A stretch of 54,786 nt of DNA, from the IMG/VR virus record IMGVR_UViG_3300043446_002312, positions 1-54,786 of that record, one strand, 5' to 3'. The DNA is from a virus. How positions within the stretch are numbered: the first letter of the stretch is position 1; every line of letters begins with the position of its first letter. Position numbers and translations under genes: made by a program. Of this stretch, positions 47,386 through 53,701 are shown one piece after another. The notes below the pieces were generated by a model, which saw nothing but the letters and a program-made list of their open reading frames with translations, had not been told where the DNA came from and did no database searches.

Positions 47386-47413
47386 AGCATAGACTAGGCG
47401 CCACCGGTGTAAA
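47386..47413 (-). promoter_or_regulatory. Promoter of the dioxygenase operon
   Basis: Minus strand: -35 TTTACA (47408-47413), 16-nt spacer, -10 TATGCT (47386-47391), then 19 nt with GAGAGG before the ATG. This transcript has a leader with a ribosome-binding site, unlike blocks P1-P4. Confidence 0.68.
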
Positions 47414-47430
47414 CTCAGGGGTGGCCCTGA
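47413..47430 (-). terminator. Hairpin after the SprT-like gene
   Basis: Minus sense CTCAGG-GCCACC-CCTGAG, directly after the stop and overlapping the -35 of the next promoter by one base. No U-tract. May end or protect the upstream mRNA. Confidence 0.5.
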
Positions 47431-47431
47431 G

Positions 47432-48034
47432 TCACTGGTGGTACTCGTACTTGGTATCAAACGCAGCTCGAATTATAGACTGGAGTCTGCGGGCCATGTC
47501 CAGGTCTTTGCCACAGTAGATTGTAGTCTTGAGCAAGTCGCTGTAGACTTCGGGCTCGTCTTTGGTGACGGGGACGTCGTAGAAGTTGACTCGGTAGGCC
47601 ACACCCAAGTCTGCACACTTGGCGTTGATTCGGCTTGCTTCTGCAATGAAGTTGGGGCCATGGCCCTTGATTCCGTCGTCACGATTCGTTTGATCAAGGT
47701 AAGCGTGAACCATTTCGTGCAGCAGCGTGCTGCGAACCTGAATCGGGTCGTCAGCACACCTCCGGGCGATCTTGATTTCACCCGTCCCACGGTTGTTCAG
47801 TTTATATGTTCCCCATTTCGTTTTATAGCGACCTTCCCACTTCAGCGTCGGGTATTTCCTCCACGTTTCCCCGTTCTCGTCTACACGCTCGATTACTCGA
47901 AGAACTCGAAGATTTCCGTCGAAATACTTCGCATTGAATTCGGCATACAGCTCACCGAGATCAAACATTACAGTTGGATCGGGGCAGAACCGCTTGAAGA
48001 ATTTGTTAGAAACAGTTGTTTTGAATTCGGTCAT
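47432..48034 (-). CDS. SprT-like zinc metalloprotease
   Basis: 200 aa. HEMVH at 106-110 with a third ligand candidate His125 (GIKGHGPNF) is the SprT-family arrangement; LGELYAEFNAKYFDGNLR near the N-terminus is also typical. In cells SprT/Spartan proteases degrade proteins crosslinked to DNA; the phage role is unknown. The usual zinc-ribbon tail is missing. ATG overlaps the upstream stop (TGATG). Confidence 0.85.
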   Translation of the reverse strand: MTEFKTTVSNKFFKRFCPDPTVMFDLGELYAEFNAKYFDGNLRVLRVIERVDENGETWRKYPTLKWEGRYKTKWGTYKLNNRGTGEIKIARRCADDPIQVRSTLLHEMVHAYLDQTNRDDGIKGHGPNFIAEASRINAKCADLGVAYRVNFYDVPVTKDEPEVYSDLLKTTIYCGKDLDMARRLQSIIRAAFDTKYEYHQ

Positions 48035-48282
48035 CAGTCGCGAGCGGAAGTGGGTTGAGCGGCGTAAAAGCCTTCGAGCTCACCAAACGTGGCGACGAGG
48101 CAGTTTTCTTCCAGCGAGAAAGTTGTAACAACTTTGCGGCCTTTGCGGTAGAAGTTGTATTCGGTGTACCACTTCTTGTAGGCTTTGCCTTGGTTGTCCC
48201 AGGCTTGGTGCCAGAGGGTGTTGCGGCCCACCTGGTAGGTCCTGCCGGAGAAGGGTGAGGTGTAGCTAGTGATGTTTTCCAT
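48034..48282 (-). CDS. Hypothetical protein, leaderless gene
   Basis: 82 aa: MENITSYTSPFSGRTYQVGR, YKKWYTEYNFYRKGRKVVTT, FSLEENCLVATFGELEGFYA. Small beta-rich protein, no family recognised. The promoter block at 48280-48323 ends in its start codon. The SprT-like gene follows in the same mRNA. Confidence 0.7.
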   Translation of the reverse strand: MENITSYTSPFSGRTYQVGRNTLWHQAWDNQGKAYKKWYTEYNFYRKGRKVVTTFSLEENCLVATFGELEGFYAAQPTSARD

Positions 48283-48323
48283 GCCTTAATTATGGCTCAT
48301 TTTGCTGCGTTTGTAAAGGGGGC
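48280..48323 (-). promoter_or_regulatory. 44-nt leaderless promoter block P2
   Basis: Minus strand: -35 TTTACA (48312-48317), 17-nt spacer with GCAAAA, -10 CATAAT (48289-48294), 6 nt, then ATG. Upstream lies a GGGGC-GGTTT-GCCCC hairpin. Confidence 0.78.
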
Positions 48324-48355
48324 AAACCGCCCCTCCGAGGTACGGTTAACCGCCC

Positions 48356-48619
48356 TCACATCCACCAGCCGATCTCGCGAACGCCATCCATCTGCTCCAG
48401 CTGGTAATCGTGGAAGGTTTCGCAAATTTCACTAATGGAAGCCCCGACCGGAAGTTCATCACGGCAGATGACATAAACTTCAGCATACAGGAGGTCAAAA
48501 GATTCTTTGTCGGCGTCGTAACCGGCGTAGCAAGCGTCATTAAGAAGCTCCGAGTGAAGCTGGATGCTGGCGGCGAGGGCTTTCTGAGAGGTGGCCAGGG
48601 GGAAGGCGGTTTTGTTCAT
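48356..48619 (-). CDS. Hypothetical protein, leaderless gene
   Basis: 87 aa: AFPLATSQKALAASIQLHSE, DKESFDLLYAEVYVICRDEL, SEICETFHDYQLEQMDGVRE, ending IGWWM. Helical. No family known to me. Directly downstream of promoter block P3. Confidence 0.68.
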   Translation of the reverse strand: MNKTAFPLATSQKALAASIQLHSELLNDACYAGYDADKESFDLLYAEVYVICRDELPVGASISEICETFHDYQLEQMDGVREIGWWM

Positions 48620-48660
48620 GCTATAACTATAGCTGGTTTTGGCACGAAAGTAAAGGGGGC
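48617..48660 (-). promoter_or_regulatory. 44-nt leaderless promoter block P3
   Basis: Minus strand: -35 TTTACT (48649-48654), 17-nt spacer with CAAAA, -10 TATAGT (48626-48631), 6 nt, then ATG. Hairpin-forming GGGGGCGGTTTGCCCCC lies just upstream. Confidence 0.78.
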
Positions 48661-48690
48661 AAACCGCCCCCTCAGGTACGGGAAACCGCC

Positions 48691-48918
48691 CTAGGCCAGC
48701 TTGGATTCGGGTTCGTTGAACTGATCCAGCAACTCTGGAGCGTAATCTTCAGCCAGGTCCCACAGATCCGTCCAGTCTTGCCAAACGATATGTTCGTAGT
48801 GCATATCCCAAACAGCTTGACGAATCTGTTCTAGCGTCATCTGAGCGACCACTCCATCTACGATTGTAGAAACAATCTCGTCGCGGTCCTCTTCAATCCA
48901 CTCGGTTGGTCGATTCAT
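48691..48918 (-). CDS. Small acidic hypothetical protein
   Basis: 75 aa: MNRPTEWIEEDRDEIVSTIV, LEQIRQAVWDMHYEHIVWQD, DLAEDYAPELLDQFNEPESK. Acidic, helical, Trp-rich. Coupled to the upstream 51-aa gene by a 4-nt overlap. Function unknown. Confidence 0.65.
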   Translation of the reverse strand: MNRPTEWIEEDRDEIVSTIVDGVVAQMTLEQIRQAVWDMHYEHIVWQDWTDLWDLAEDYAPELLDQFNEPESKLA

Positions 48919-49070
48919 ATGCCTTGCTCTCTGACTTGAGAGTAAATGGTGTTAATGAAGATTTGGCCTGCTAAGTAACCGTAATACAGACCTCTTTCCT
49001 TCAGTTTTTCGATCTCTTTCTCGGTAAACTGAGAGTCAATAAAAGCTTCTCGAGATTCTTGCGGAGTCAC
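48915..49070 (-). CDS. Small hypothetical protein with GTG start
   Basis: 51 aa, read directly. GTG at 49070 overlaps the upstream stop (GTGA) and its stop overlaps the next ATG (ATGA). Sequence TPQESREAFIDSQFTEKEIE, then KLKERGLYYGYLAGQIFINT, then IYSQVREQGI. A short helical peptide; coupling on both sides supports it. Confidence 0.6.
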   Translation of the reverse strand: MTPQESREAFIDSQFTEKEIEKLKERGLYYGYLAGQIFINTIYSQVREQGI

Positions 49071-49357
49071 ATCAAAGCCCCGTAATCAAATCTGGATTGC
49101 TGAATCAAGGCGACTCTGTACAGCACTAAGTACCCAATCAGGTCCGAGATCACATCTTCGTCTTCGTCGTTCTGGGCATTCCTCAGCCGAGAAAGTTTAT
49201 CGTCCAGGCGAACTTTGATCTGCTCAAGGGTGCTTGCTTTGCTAAAGACTCGGACCGGATTCAAGGCGGAGTCCCCGTATTTACGGTTCTTTTCGAGAAG
49301 TAGTTCGCGTATATCGTCGCAAACCTGGGCTATGTCTTGTTGGGACTGACTGATCAT
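49067..49357 (-). CDS. DUF1599/Nmad1-like protein
   Basis: 96 aa. ELLLEKNRKYGDSALNPVRV, FSKASTLEQIKVRLDDKLSR, then DVISDLIGYLVLYRVALI. This is the pattern of DUF1599, which I recall being renamed nucleotide modification associated domain 1, in the MazG-like all-alpha group. Such proteins may act on modified nucleotides. Its presence 2 kb from the base-modification island fits, but the function is inferred only. Confidence 0.7.
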   Translation of the reverse strand: MISQSQQDIAQVCDDIRELLLEKNRKYGDSALNPVRVFSKASTLEQIKVRLDDKLSRLRNAQNDEDEDVISDLIGYLVLYRVALIQQSRFDYGALM

Positions 49358-49497
49358 TGCTGAGGCAGAATTGAACGGTAGTATGCTTGGTAACGGGCGA
49401 ATCTGTGGACGGAAGGCTCAAACCCCAGCGACCAGCAACATTCACAGTAGGAGAGAAACTCGAACCACGGAGTTGTTGGATCTAAGGCAGGCTTCAC
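49354..49497 (-). CDS. Small hypothetical protein with GTG start
   Basis: 47 aa, read directly. GTG at 49497 overlaps the upstream stop (GTGA); its stop overlaps the next ATG. KPALDPTTPWFEFLSYCECC, then WSLGFEPSVHRFARYQAYYR. Cys- and aromatic-rich. Function unknown. Confidence 0.55.
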   Translation of the reverse strand: MKPALDPTTPWFEFLSYCECCWSLGFEPSVHRFARYQAYYRSILPQQ

Positions 49498-49706
49498 AGT
49501 TTTCCACCAACCACGCTATCATAGCTTTTGCTACTGTCTGGAAACCCGTCCTGCTCAGCTTTCAGGTACCACCGTGTTGCTTCCACACACTGATCCTCGG
49601 AGAGGGAAGTGATTAGCGATTTTCCATTCTTATCCACAGAGACAAAAGTTCCCCAGCGTTGTTTCTTGATGTAGAAACAGTCGTCAATCAGTGTTTCCTC
49701 AATCAT
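49494..49706 (-). CDS. Small hypothetical protein
   Basis: 70 aa from the ATG at 49706 (GGAG 5 nt upstream). MIEETLIDDCFYIKKQRWGT, FVSVDKNGKSLITSLSEDQC, VEATRWYLKAEQDGF. A beta hairpin followed by a helix; same general plan as gene 48034-48282. Overlaps the upstream gene by 8 nt. Confidence 0.65.
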   Translation of the reverse strand: MIEETLIDDCFYIKKQRWGTFVSVDKNGKSLITSLSEDQCVEATRWYLKAEQDGFPDSSKSYDSVVGGKL

Positions 49707-50055
49707 GCTGTCTCCAGTCGCTTTCTTTGTCTTGTCGGAACCATTCAGCCAAATCCACAGGGTTCTGTGGGCCAATTAGGTGATTGGTAGGGTCAGGGTC
49801 GCCCAGGTCCATCCCGTCGAGAAGTTCATCCAGTGAGCCTCTTTCGGGCTCGCCGTTGATTGCCCGACGCCGCGCCCTCCTTAGAATTTCAGCAGCCGAG
49901 CGGTTCGCATTCGCCCATTTCTGGGCAAATTGCATTTCTTCGAAGGAGACGCTCAAACCACCCGAAATGCGAGCGGCAATGTCTTCAAGGCGAATCCGTG
50001 TTTGAGTTGAGAGCATTTTGCTTTTCCCGTTGGATAATTTTACCTCAGTAGTCAT
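49699..50055 (-). CDS. Hypothetical protein
   Basis: 118 aa. Starts MTTEVKLSNGKSKMLSTQTR; the middle is basic and helical (NRSAAEILRRARRRAINGEP), the end acidic and Trp-containing. I have seen similar starts in cyanophage hypotheticals but cannot name a family. Overlaps neighbours on both sides. Confidence 0.65.
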   Translation of the reverse strand: MTTEVKLSNGKSKMLSTQTRIRLEDIAARISGGLSVSFEEMQFAQKWANANRSAAEILRRARRRAINGEPERGSLDELLDGMDLGDPDPTNHLIGPQNPVDLAEWFRQDKESDWRQHD

Positions 50056-50666
50056 TTTGCTTGGTTTGCGGCTTCAAAAGCGTCACGGAAACCTTCCCAA
50101 CGAAGTTCGTACTCACCTGTGCCGTACTCCCCGTACTTCTCGTAGTAGGCTTTCAGTGCTGGAGACAGTGAGTACTTTACGCAGTAATCCTCGTAGAGAT
50201 CGGTTAATTTCTTCTCTACACTTTCAAAGAGTCTCACTGCGTCAAAATCTGTAACTGCAGGGGCAAGACCCTCATGGAATTCCTGAATGAGGTCCAAAGA
50301 TTCATGAAGAAACCCAACCTCATCCTCGGTCAGCCTTAAGGTAATCTCTCCTTGCTCGTAGCTGGGCGTTAACTCTTCTTCCAGTTCCGCGTCAGTCATG
50401 ACTGGGCTCAAACTCGTCAAATACTGCGCCACTTCTTTGCTTTGCTCTTTGATGTTTTTTTGCGCTCTTGCCATCGCGATTCCTTTGGCGAGGTAACCCC
50501 AGTCGCGCACTTCGGTAACGGGTTTTGTTTTACCGCAAACCTCACATCGCCCTTCATAACTGCTTGAGCAACCGACAGAATACTTGCCGTACGCCTGACC
50601 GCAATCTTTGCAGACGACGTCAGCTTGGGTCAACCTTGTGAGCAGGTCTTCACTTAGAGTTTTCAT
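50052..50666 (-). CDS. Zinc-ribbon hypothetical protein
   Basis: 204 aa from the ATG at 50666, overlapping the upstream stop. Residues about 18-46 hold CKDCG and CEVCG, a two-CxxC zinc ribbon. The remainder is acidic and helical (EDEVGFLHESLDLIQEFHEG; FESVEKKLTDLYEDYCVKYS). Could bind nucleic acid or protein; function unknown. Confidence 0.7.
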   Translation of the reverse strand: MKTLSEDLLTRLTQADVVCKDCGQAYGKYSVGCSSSYEGRCEVCGKTKPVTEVRDWGYLAKGIAMARAQKNIKEQSKEVAQYLTSLSPVMTDAELEEELTPSYEQGEITLRLTEDEVGFLHESLDLIQEFHEGLAPAVTDFDAVRLFESVEKKLTDLYEDYCVKYSLSPALKAYYEKYGEYGTGEYELRWEGFRDAFEAANQAK

Positions 50667-50818
50667 CGTTCTTGTTCTTTGAGTTGGTCGTAGTAGTACG
50701 GAAAAAGTTTCGTGAGAATGCGATCGCAGGCGTTGTAAGTCTTTCCGCCAACTTTGCAATCTTCGAGTTGATATCGACGGACCATCTGGTGAAGCAGACG
50801 GTATTCTTCTCTAGTCAT
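50663..50818 (-). CDS. Small hypothetical protein
   Basis: 51 aa from the ATG at 50818, inside the end of the upstream gene. TREEYRLLHQMVRRYQLEDC, KVGGKTYNACDRILTKLFPY. Basic, helical. An upstream start is rejected because it would overlap the previous gene by 110 nt. Confidence 0.6.
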   Translation of the reverse strand: MTREEYRLLHQMVRRYQLEDCKVGGKTYNACDRILTKLFPYYYDQLKEQER

Positions 50819-51023
50819 TTTCAGGCAGGATAAAGTCAATGTCAGAGGCGATTGCGTTGAGAATCGCGGTCTCTTCCCACAGCAGAGTGCCGTAGTCGCG
50901 GGAACCCTTCTCGCAGGCACGATTGCACTCGTGGGTCAGATTGTGCGCCTCGTTGCGGAGGGCTTGGATCACACGCTCCCAATCGGCGCGGCAGAGGGTG
51001 AAGGTGTAGAGGTCGTTTTCCAT
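50811..51023 (-). CDS. Small hypothetical protein, leaderless gene
   Basis: 70 aa: MENDLYTFTLCRADWERVIQ, ALRNEAHNLTHECNRACEKG, TLLWEETAILNAIASDIDFI. Cys/His-containing helical protein. Promoter block P4 ends in its start codon. Confidence 0.68.
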   Translation of the reverse strand: MENDLYTFTLCRADWERVIQALRNEAHNLTHECNRACEKGSRDYGTLLWEETAILNAIASDIDFILPEND

Positions 51024-51064
51024 GCTTTAACTATAGCGCCTTTTGCCCCGGAAGCAAAGGGGGC
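51021..51064 (-). promoter_or_regulatory. 44-nt leaderless promoter block P4
   Basis: Minus strand: -35 TTTGCT (51053-51058), 17-nt spacer with GCAAAA, -10 TATAGT (51030-51035), 6 nt, then ATG. Follows the stop of gene 51076-51240 with a GGGCGGTTTGCCC hairpin between. Confidence 0.78.
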
Positions 51065-51075
51065 AAACCGCCCTG

Positions 51076-51240
51076 TTAGGTAGGGGAAACCGTACCTCGC
51101 AAGGGGCCATCGCCTTTACCTTCCAGAGACTTTACAAGCAACTCGGTAAATTTTTCTTGGGCGTCAGCGTCGTACGCCATCATATTGTCGTTCAGCTCTC
51201 GAAGTAATTCGGTCAGATCCTTCCACTCCTCTTGCTCCAC
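51076..51240 (-). CDS. Small hypothetical protein with GTG start
   Basis: 54 aa, read directly. GTG at 51240 with TTGAGGA 7 nt upstream. EQEEWKDLTELLRELNDNMM, AYDADAQEKFTELLVKSLEG. The last codons extend into the repeat region upstream of P4. Function unknown. Confidence 0.58.
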   Translation of the reverse strand: MEQEEWKDLTELLRELNDNMMAYDADAQEKFTELLVKSLEGKGDGPLRGTVSPT

Positions 51241-51253
51241 GTTGCGTCCTCAA

Positions 51254-51532
51254 TTAAAAAACATCGTTTGGTGTGAATACTAGGCTAACGTCTGCTGCCC
51301 ACTCCACGATTCTATCCCCCAAGTCAAGTGCTTCCTCCGGGGATAAAAGGATCTCCTCAAAGTCACCATACTCAGACCGCCGCCCCAGAATATAGCGAGC
51401 AGCGTGTACAACTCGCTTCCAGAATGGCAACGGGCTTAGGTGTATTTCGATAAACAGGTCCTCGGTGTCCGAGGTAACTACGAGCGAATGCTGAATACTT
51501 CCGCAGCGGCAAAGGTATAGCGTTCGCTTCAT
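51254..51532 (-). CDS. Small hypothetical protein
   Basis: 92 aa. N-terminus MKRTLYLCRCGSIQHSLVVT with CxC, middle PFWKRVVHAARYILGRRSEY, end EALDLGDRIVEWAADVSLVF. Alternating beta and helix; no family. Start overlaps the HAD gene stop. Confidence 0.66.
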   Translation of the reverse strand: MKRTLYLCRCGSIQHSLVVTSDTEDLFIEIHLSPLPFWKRVVHAARYILGRRSEYGDFEEILLSPEEALDLGDRIVEWAADVSLVFTPNDVF

Positions 51533-51921
51533 CGCTTCACATGAATTACAGGAACGTTGTTCCTCTGCAGCATCTCGATATTTCCAGCGTTATCGTCAGC
51601 CCAAACAAGCGGATCGCCGTGGAACGAACGGATCCTGTTCAGGTGATCTTCCTTGATTACGTGATCCGGAACTCCCTCTTGATCGTCTGGGCGCATAAAG
51701 ATTTGAATCGGAAGAAGGCCGCGCATCTTCAACCATTCGGTTGTTTGTGGGCGCAGTCGTTCAGGGCGAGCGGTCGAGATTAGCAGAGGACGTTCAGCCT
51801 GGAGGGCGATTGCCACAAGAAGCATCGCGGCGTTTTCTCCCAGAGTCAGGAGGTTGTCCTCGTCGTAATGCTCCGAGGTAAGGGTACCATCGATATCAAA
51901 AACAACAGGTTGTCTTTTCAT
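51529..51921 (-). CDS. HAD-superfamily phosphatase
   Basis: 130 aa. VVFDIDGTLT (Asp9, Asp11) is HAD motif I, LLISTARPE motif II, and PLVWADDNAGN the acidic motif IV; VIKEDH gives the motif III Lys. The size and motif set match the phosphatase domain of PseT-type polynucleotide kinase/phosphatases and small phage nucleotidases. No kinase domain is attached. Could remove 3' phosphates or dephosphorylate nucleotides. Confidence 0.82.
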   Translation of the reverse strand: MKRQPVVFDIDGTLTSEHYDEDNLLTLGENAAMLLVAIALQAERPLLISTARPERLRPQTTEWLKMRGLLPIQIFMRPDDQEGVPDHVIKEDHLNRIRSFHGDPLVWADDNAGNIEMLQRNNVPVIHVKR

Positions 51922-52175
51922 ACCAGTTTTGCTTGCAGTTTGTCAAGAGTTTGGAGGAGAGTGTTCATTCGGTTTGCCTCTTGCTGAGCCTCGTCCAGTT
52001 GCCCCCTCGTAACGTAGGTGGCGATTGTTTGCGAGTGTTTCACGCGATAAGTTTCAGCGTAGGAGTCGGCGCATAATGCTAGAATGGCCCACTGCTCGTT
52101 GGTTAGGGTTACCGACCGGCTAATCTCGTTCTTCGGCTCCCCCGCAATAACAACCAGCTCCGTGTTAGTTAGCAC
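51918..52175 (-). CDS. Hypothetical protein
   Basis: 85 aa: MLTNTELVVIAGEPKNEISR, TLTNEQWAILALCADSYAET, QLDEAQQEANRMNTLLQTLD. Helical. No family known. Overlaps the neighbours at both ends. Confidence 0.62.
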   Translation of the reverse strand: MLTNTELVVIAGEPKNEISRSVTLTNEQWAILALCADSYAETYRVKHSQTIATYVTRGQLDEAQQEANRMNTLLQTLDKLQAKLV

Positions 52176-52404
52176 TGTCTCGCTCCTTGATGAATTCCGC
52201 TGCTATTCTGTCTGCGTTCCGCTTTATTTCGTAGCGAACCCATGGGCTGTCAGGATGGTGACGAACTCTGAACCAGAGGCGTTGAAGTTCGATACGAAAG
52301 AGCTTGGATTGCAACACTAACCAGTCATACACGTTGCCATCTTGAACAACAACGTAAACGAGGCAAGCGCCAATCGTGAACCAAGTTAGTGTTGCTAAGT
52401 TCAT
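52165..52404 (-). CDS. Small membrane protein
   Basis: 79 aa. One N-terminal membrane helix (residues about 3-22, LATLTWFTIGACLVYVVVQD) and a basic amphipathic remainder (KLFRIELQRLWFRVRHH). Likely inner-membrane anchored. Function unknown. Confidence 0.66.
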   Translation of the reverse strand: MNLATLTWFTIGACLVYVVVQDGNVYDWLVLQSKLFRIELQRLWFRVRHHPDSPWVRYEIKRNADRIAAEFIKERDSAN

Positions 52405-52586
52405 CAGATTACTGAGGAATCAACTGCAACAAGGCTCGAGCCGATTGCGGTCAGGAACGTGTTCAGAAGTTTTTGAAGCTTCGCGTCATCAACGTGTTCG
52501 CCGTTGATACTTACGCTAAGGTCCGTGTCGTGATTGTCGTTGTAAGACCGAAAGGAAAAATCAACGTTGTTCTTTTCAGAATCCAT
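52404..52586 (-). CDS. Small hypothetical protein
   Basis: 60 aa from the ATG at 52586: MDSEKNNVDFSFRSYNDNHD, TDLSVSINGEHVDDAKLQKL, LNTFLTAIGSSLVAVDSSVI. Upstream extension has no start codon of quality. Overlaps the previous gene by 11 nt. Confidence 0.62.
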   Translation of the reverse strand: MDSEKNNVDFSFRSYNDNHDTDLSVSINGEHVDDAKLQKLLNTFLTAIGSSLVAVDSSVI

Positions 52587-52848
52587 TTTGTTTCTTGATG
52601 TTGAGGAGGAGAAGGAAACCTTCGTATTTTGAAAAGGTGGGAACCGGTTGCCAGTGGCACAGATACGCTGTGGACAGCCACCATTCACCGCCTTTCTTGT
52701 AGACGCGCGCAATCGGCGTCCCGTTGTAAGCGTTGGAGTAAACGATCTCAGTCTCGGACGAGGAGACGATCCACAATGGTGACTGGTAGTCCACGGGTTT
52801 ACCGTACTCGACGAATGTTCTCCCAGTAAGGAGAGTCTGGACGTTCAT
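52576..52848 (-). CDS. Hypothetical protein
   Basis: 90 aa: MNVQTLLTGRTFVEYGKPVD, LWIVSSSETEIVYSNAYNGT, WWLSTAYLCHWQPVPTFSKY. Beta-rich, Trp/Tyr-rich. No family recognised. Overlaps the previous gene by 50 nt. Confidence 0.66.
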   Translation of the reverse strand: MNVQTLLTGRTFVEYGKPVDYQSPLWIVSSSETEIVYSNAYNGTPIARVYKKGGEWWLSTAYLCHWQPVPTFSKYEGFLLLLNIKKQNGF

Positions 52849-53107
52849 TGGGTTGAACCTTGATTGGAGCGAGAGTTGCTTTGCGACGCTTAAGAATTTC
52901 CCAGAGCCCAGCTTTTAATCGCGGGTCGGTCGTGGTATTATAGGCGATTACGAGCTTCGTAAATGCCTCGTCACGCTCGGGAATGCGAAGGTTTTCACGC
53001 GAAAGAATGTCTTTCGTGAGGTCAAGATCGCCCGGTTTTCCCTGAACTTTCGGTTTACCGAAGTTTCCAGTGTGAATGCCTGTAGTGCGAAGACCGTGAT
53101 TTGCCAT
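52799..53107 (-). CDS. Hypothetical protein
   Basis: 102 aa: HGLRTTGIHTGNFGKPKVQG, LDLTKDILSRENLRIPERDE, TTDPRLKAGLWEILKRRKAT. Basic, mostly helical. Overlaps the next gene by 50 nt. Function unknown. Confidence 0.62.
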   Translation of the reverse strand: MANHGLRTTGIHTGNFGKPKVQGKPGDLDLTKDILSRENLRIPERDEAFTKLVIAYNTTTDPRLKAGLWEILKRRKATLAPIKVQPNERPDSPYWENIRRVR

Positions 53108-53394
53108 CAGTCAAAAACCTTCAGCTCGGAGGCGACGGCACGTTCTGCTAAAAACTTGCCGACTGGATCATTTGCATATCCCCAGTTGCGAGCTTCGGTG
53201 GCACTCTGAAATGGTCCTTGAAAGTAGTGAAAGTTTGGGAGACTGCAGGCTTCTTGCCGTTGCACCCATGCTCCATCCTTGAATCGAAGAACATCTACGG
53301 TATCTTCTTCCCACGGAGTTCCCCAAGAAACGAGGATTGCGTACCATCCGTCAAGCACTGCATCGCCATTGTCTCTATCCTGCCAATCACTCAT
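53107..53394 (-). CDS. Hypothetical protein
   Basis: 95 aa from the ATG at 53394: SDWQDRDNGDAVLDGWYAIL, WGTPWEEDTVDVLRFKDGAW, SATEARNWGYANDPVGKFLA. A small alpha/beta protein with conserved-looking Trp residues. The ATG overlaps the upstream stop (ATGA), so it is coupled to the paralog cluster. Confidence 0.68.
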   Translation of the reverse strand: MSDWQDRDNGDAVLDGWYAILVSWGTPWEEDTVDVLRFKDGAWVQRQEACSLPNFHYFQGPFQSATEARNWGYANDPVGKFLAERAVASELKVFD

Positions 53395-53630
53395 TCGGCA
53401 CCCTCCAGCTCGGCGGCGATGGCGAGGAACTTGGCGCGTACTTCTCTTGCTGAAATCATTGGAGTCAAAGTTGAGTTCCATGGTGTTGTGGTTTCCGGCA
53501 CCACCTGATCAGCAGCAGCTCGCAGGGCGGCGGCAGCGAGAGGGCGAGCACGGATTATTTCGCCTTGAAGCTGAATGCAGCCAGCTAGGGCAGCATCAAC
53601 TGCGATTGCGGCGGGGGAGAGGTTAGTCAT
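53391..53630 (-). CDS. Picocyanobacterial-type small paralog A
   Basis: 79 aa from the ATG at 53630: MTNLSPAAIAVDAALAGCIQ, AAAALRAAADQVVPETTTPW, VRAKFLAIAAELEGAE. The AALRAAADQ and AIAAELE segments recur in two neighbours and in many Synechococcus and cyanophage proteins I know; their function is not established. It is more diverged than the other two copies. Confidence 0.7.
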   Translation of the reverse strand: MTNLSPAAIAVDAALAGCIQLQGEIIRARPLAAAALRAAADQVVPETTTPWNSTLTPMISAREVRAKFLAIAAELEGAE

Positions 53631-53701
53631 CGGAGGTAGGCGTAGATCGATAGGGCGAGTGAAGTGCAAGCGAAGATCAGTGAGAAGTGTTTAAGGGTCA
53701 T
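53627..53701 (-). CDS. Possible 24-aa membrane micropeptide
   Basis: ATG at 53701, stop overlapping the next ATG (ATGA). MTLKHFSLIFACTSLALSIY, then AYLR. One hydrophobic segment with a basic start, enough for a membrane helix. Junctions are coupled on both sides, but the short length leaves doubt. Confidence 0.4.
   Translation of the reverse strand: MTLKHFSLIFACTSLALSIYAYLR

Noticed and set aside
45942-47390. Dioxygenase start at ATG 47390
   Set aside because: This ATG lies inside the -10 box TATGCT; the ATG at 47366 has GAGAGG at the right distance.
46935-47519. Plus-strand 194-codon ORF
   Set aside because: Crosses the dioxygenase promoter and the ends of two minus-strand genes; no domain visible.
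47438-48058. Plus-strand 206-codon ORF
   Set aside because: Mirror of the SprT-like gene, whose HExxH motif shows which strand is coding.
50036-50044. GAGGTAAAA before 49699-50055 as a further late element
   Set aside because: It lies within the first codons of the gene, lacks the first G-run base pattern and is in the early region.
17024-50727. GCGATCGC (cyanobacterial HIP1 octamer) at 17024, 31390, 39292 and 50720
   Set aside because: Four copies in 55 kb is only a mild excess over about one expected by chance; too weak to prove a host.
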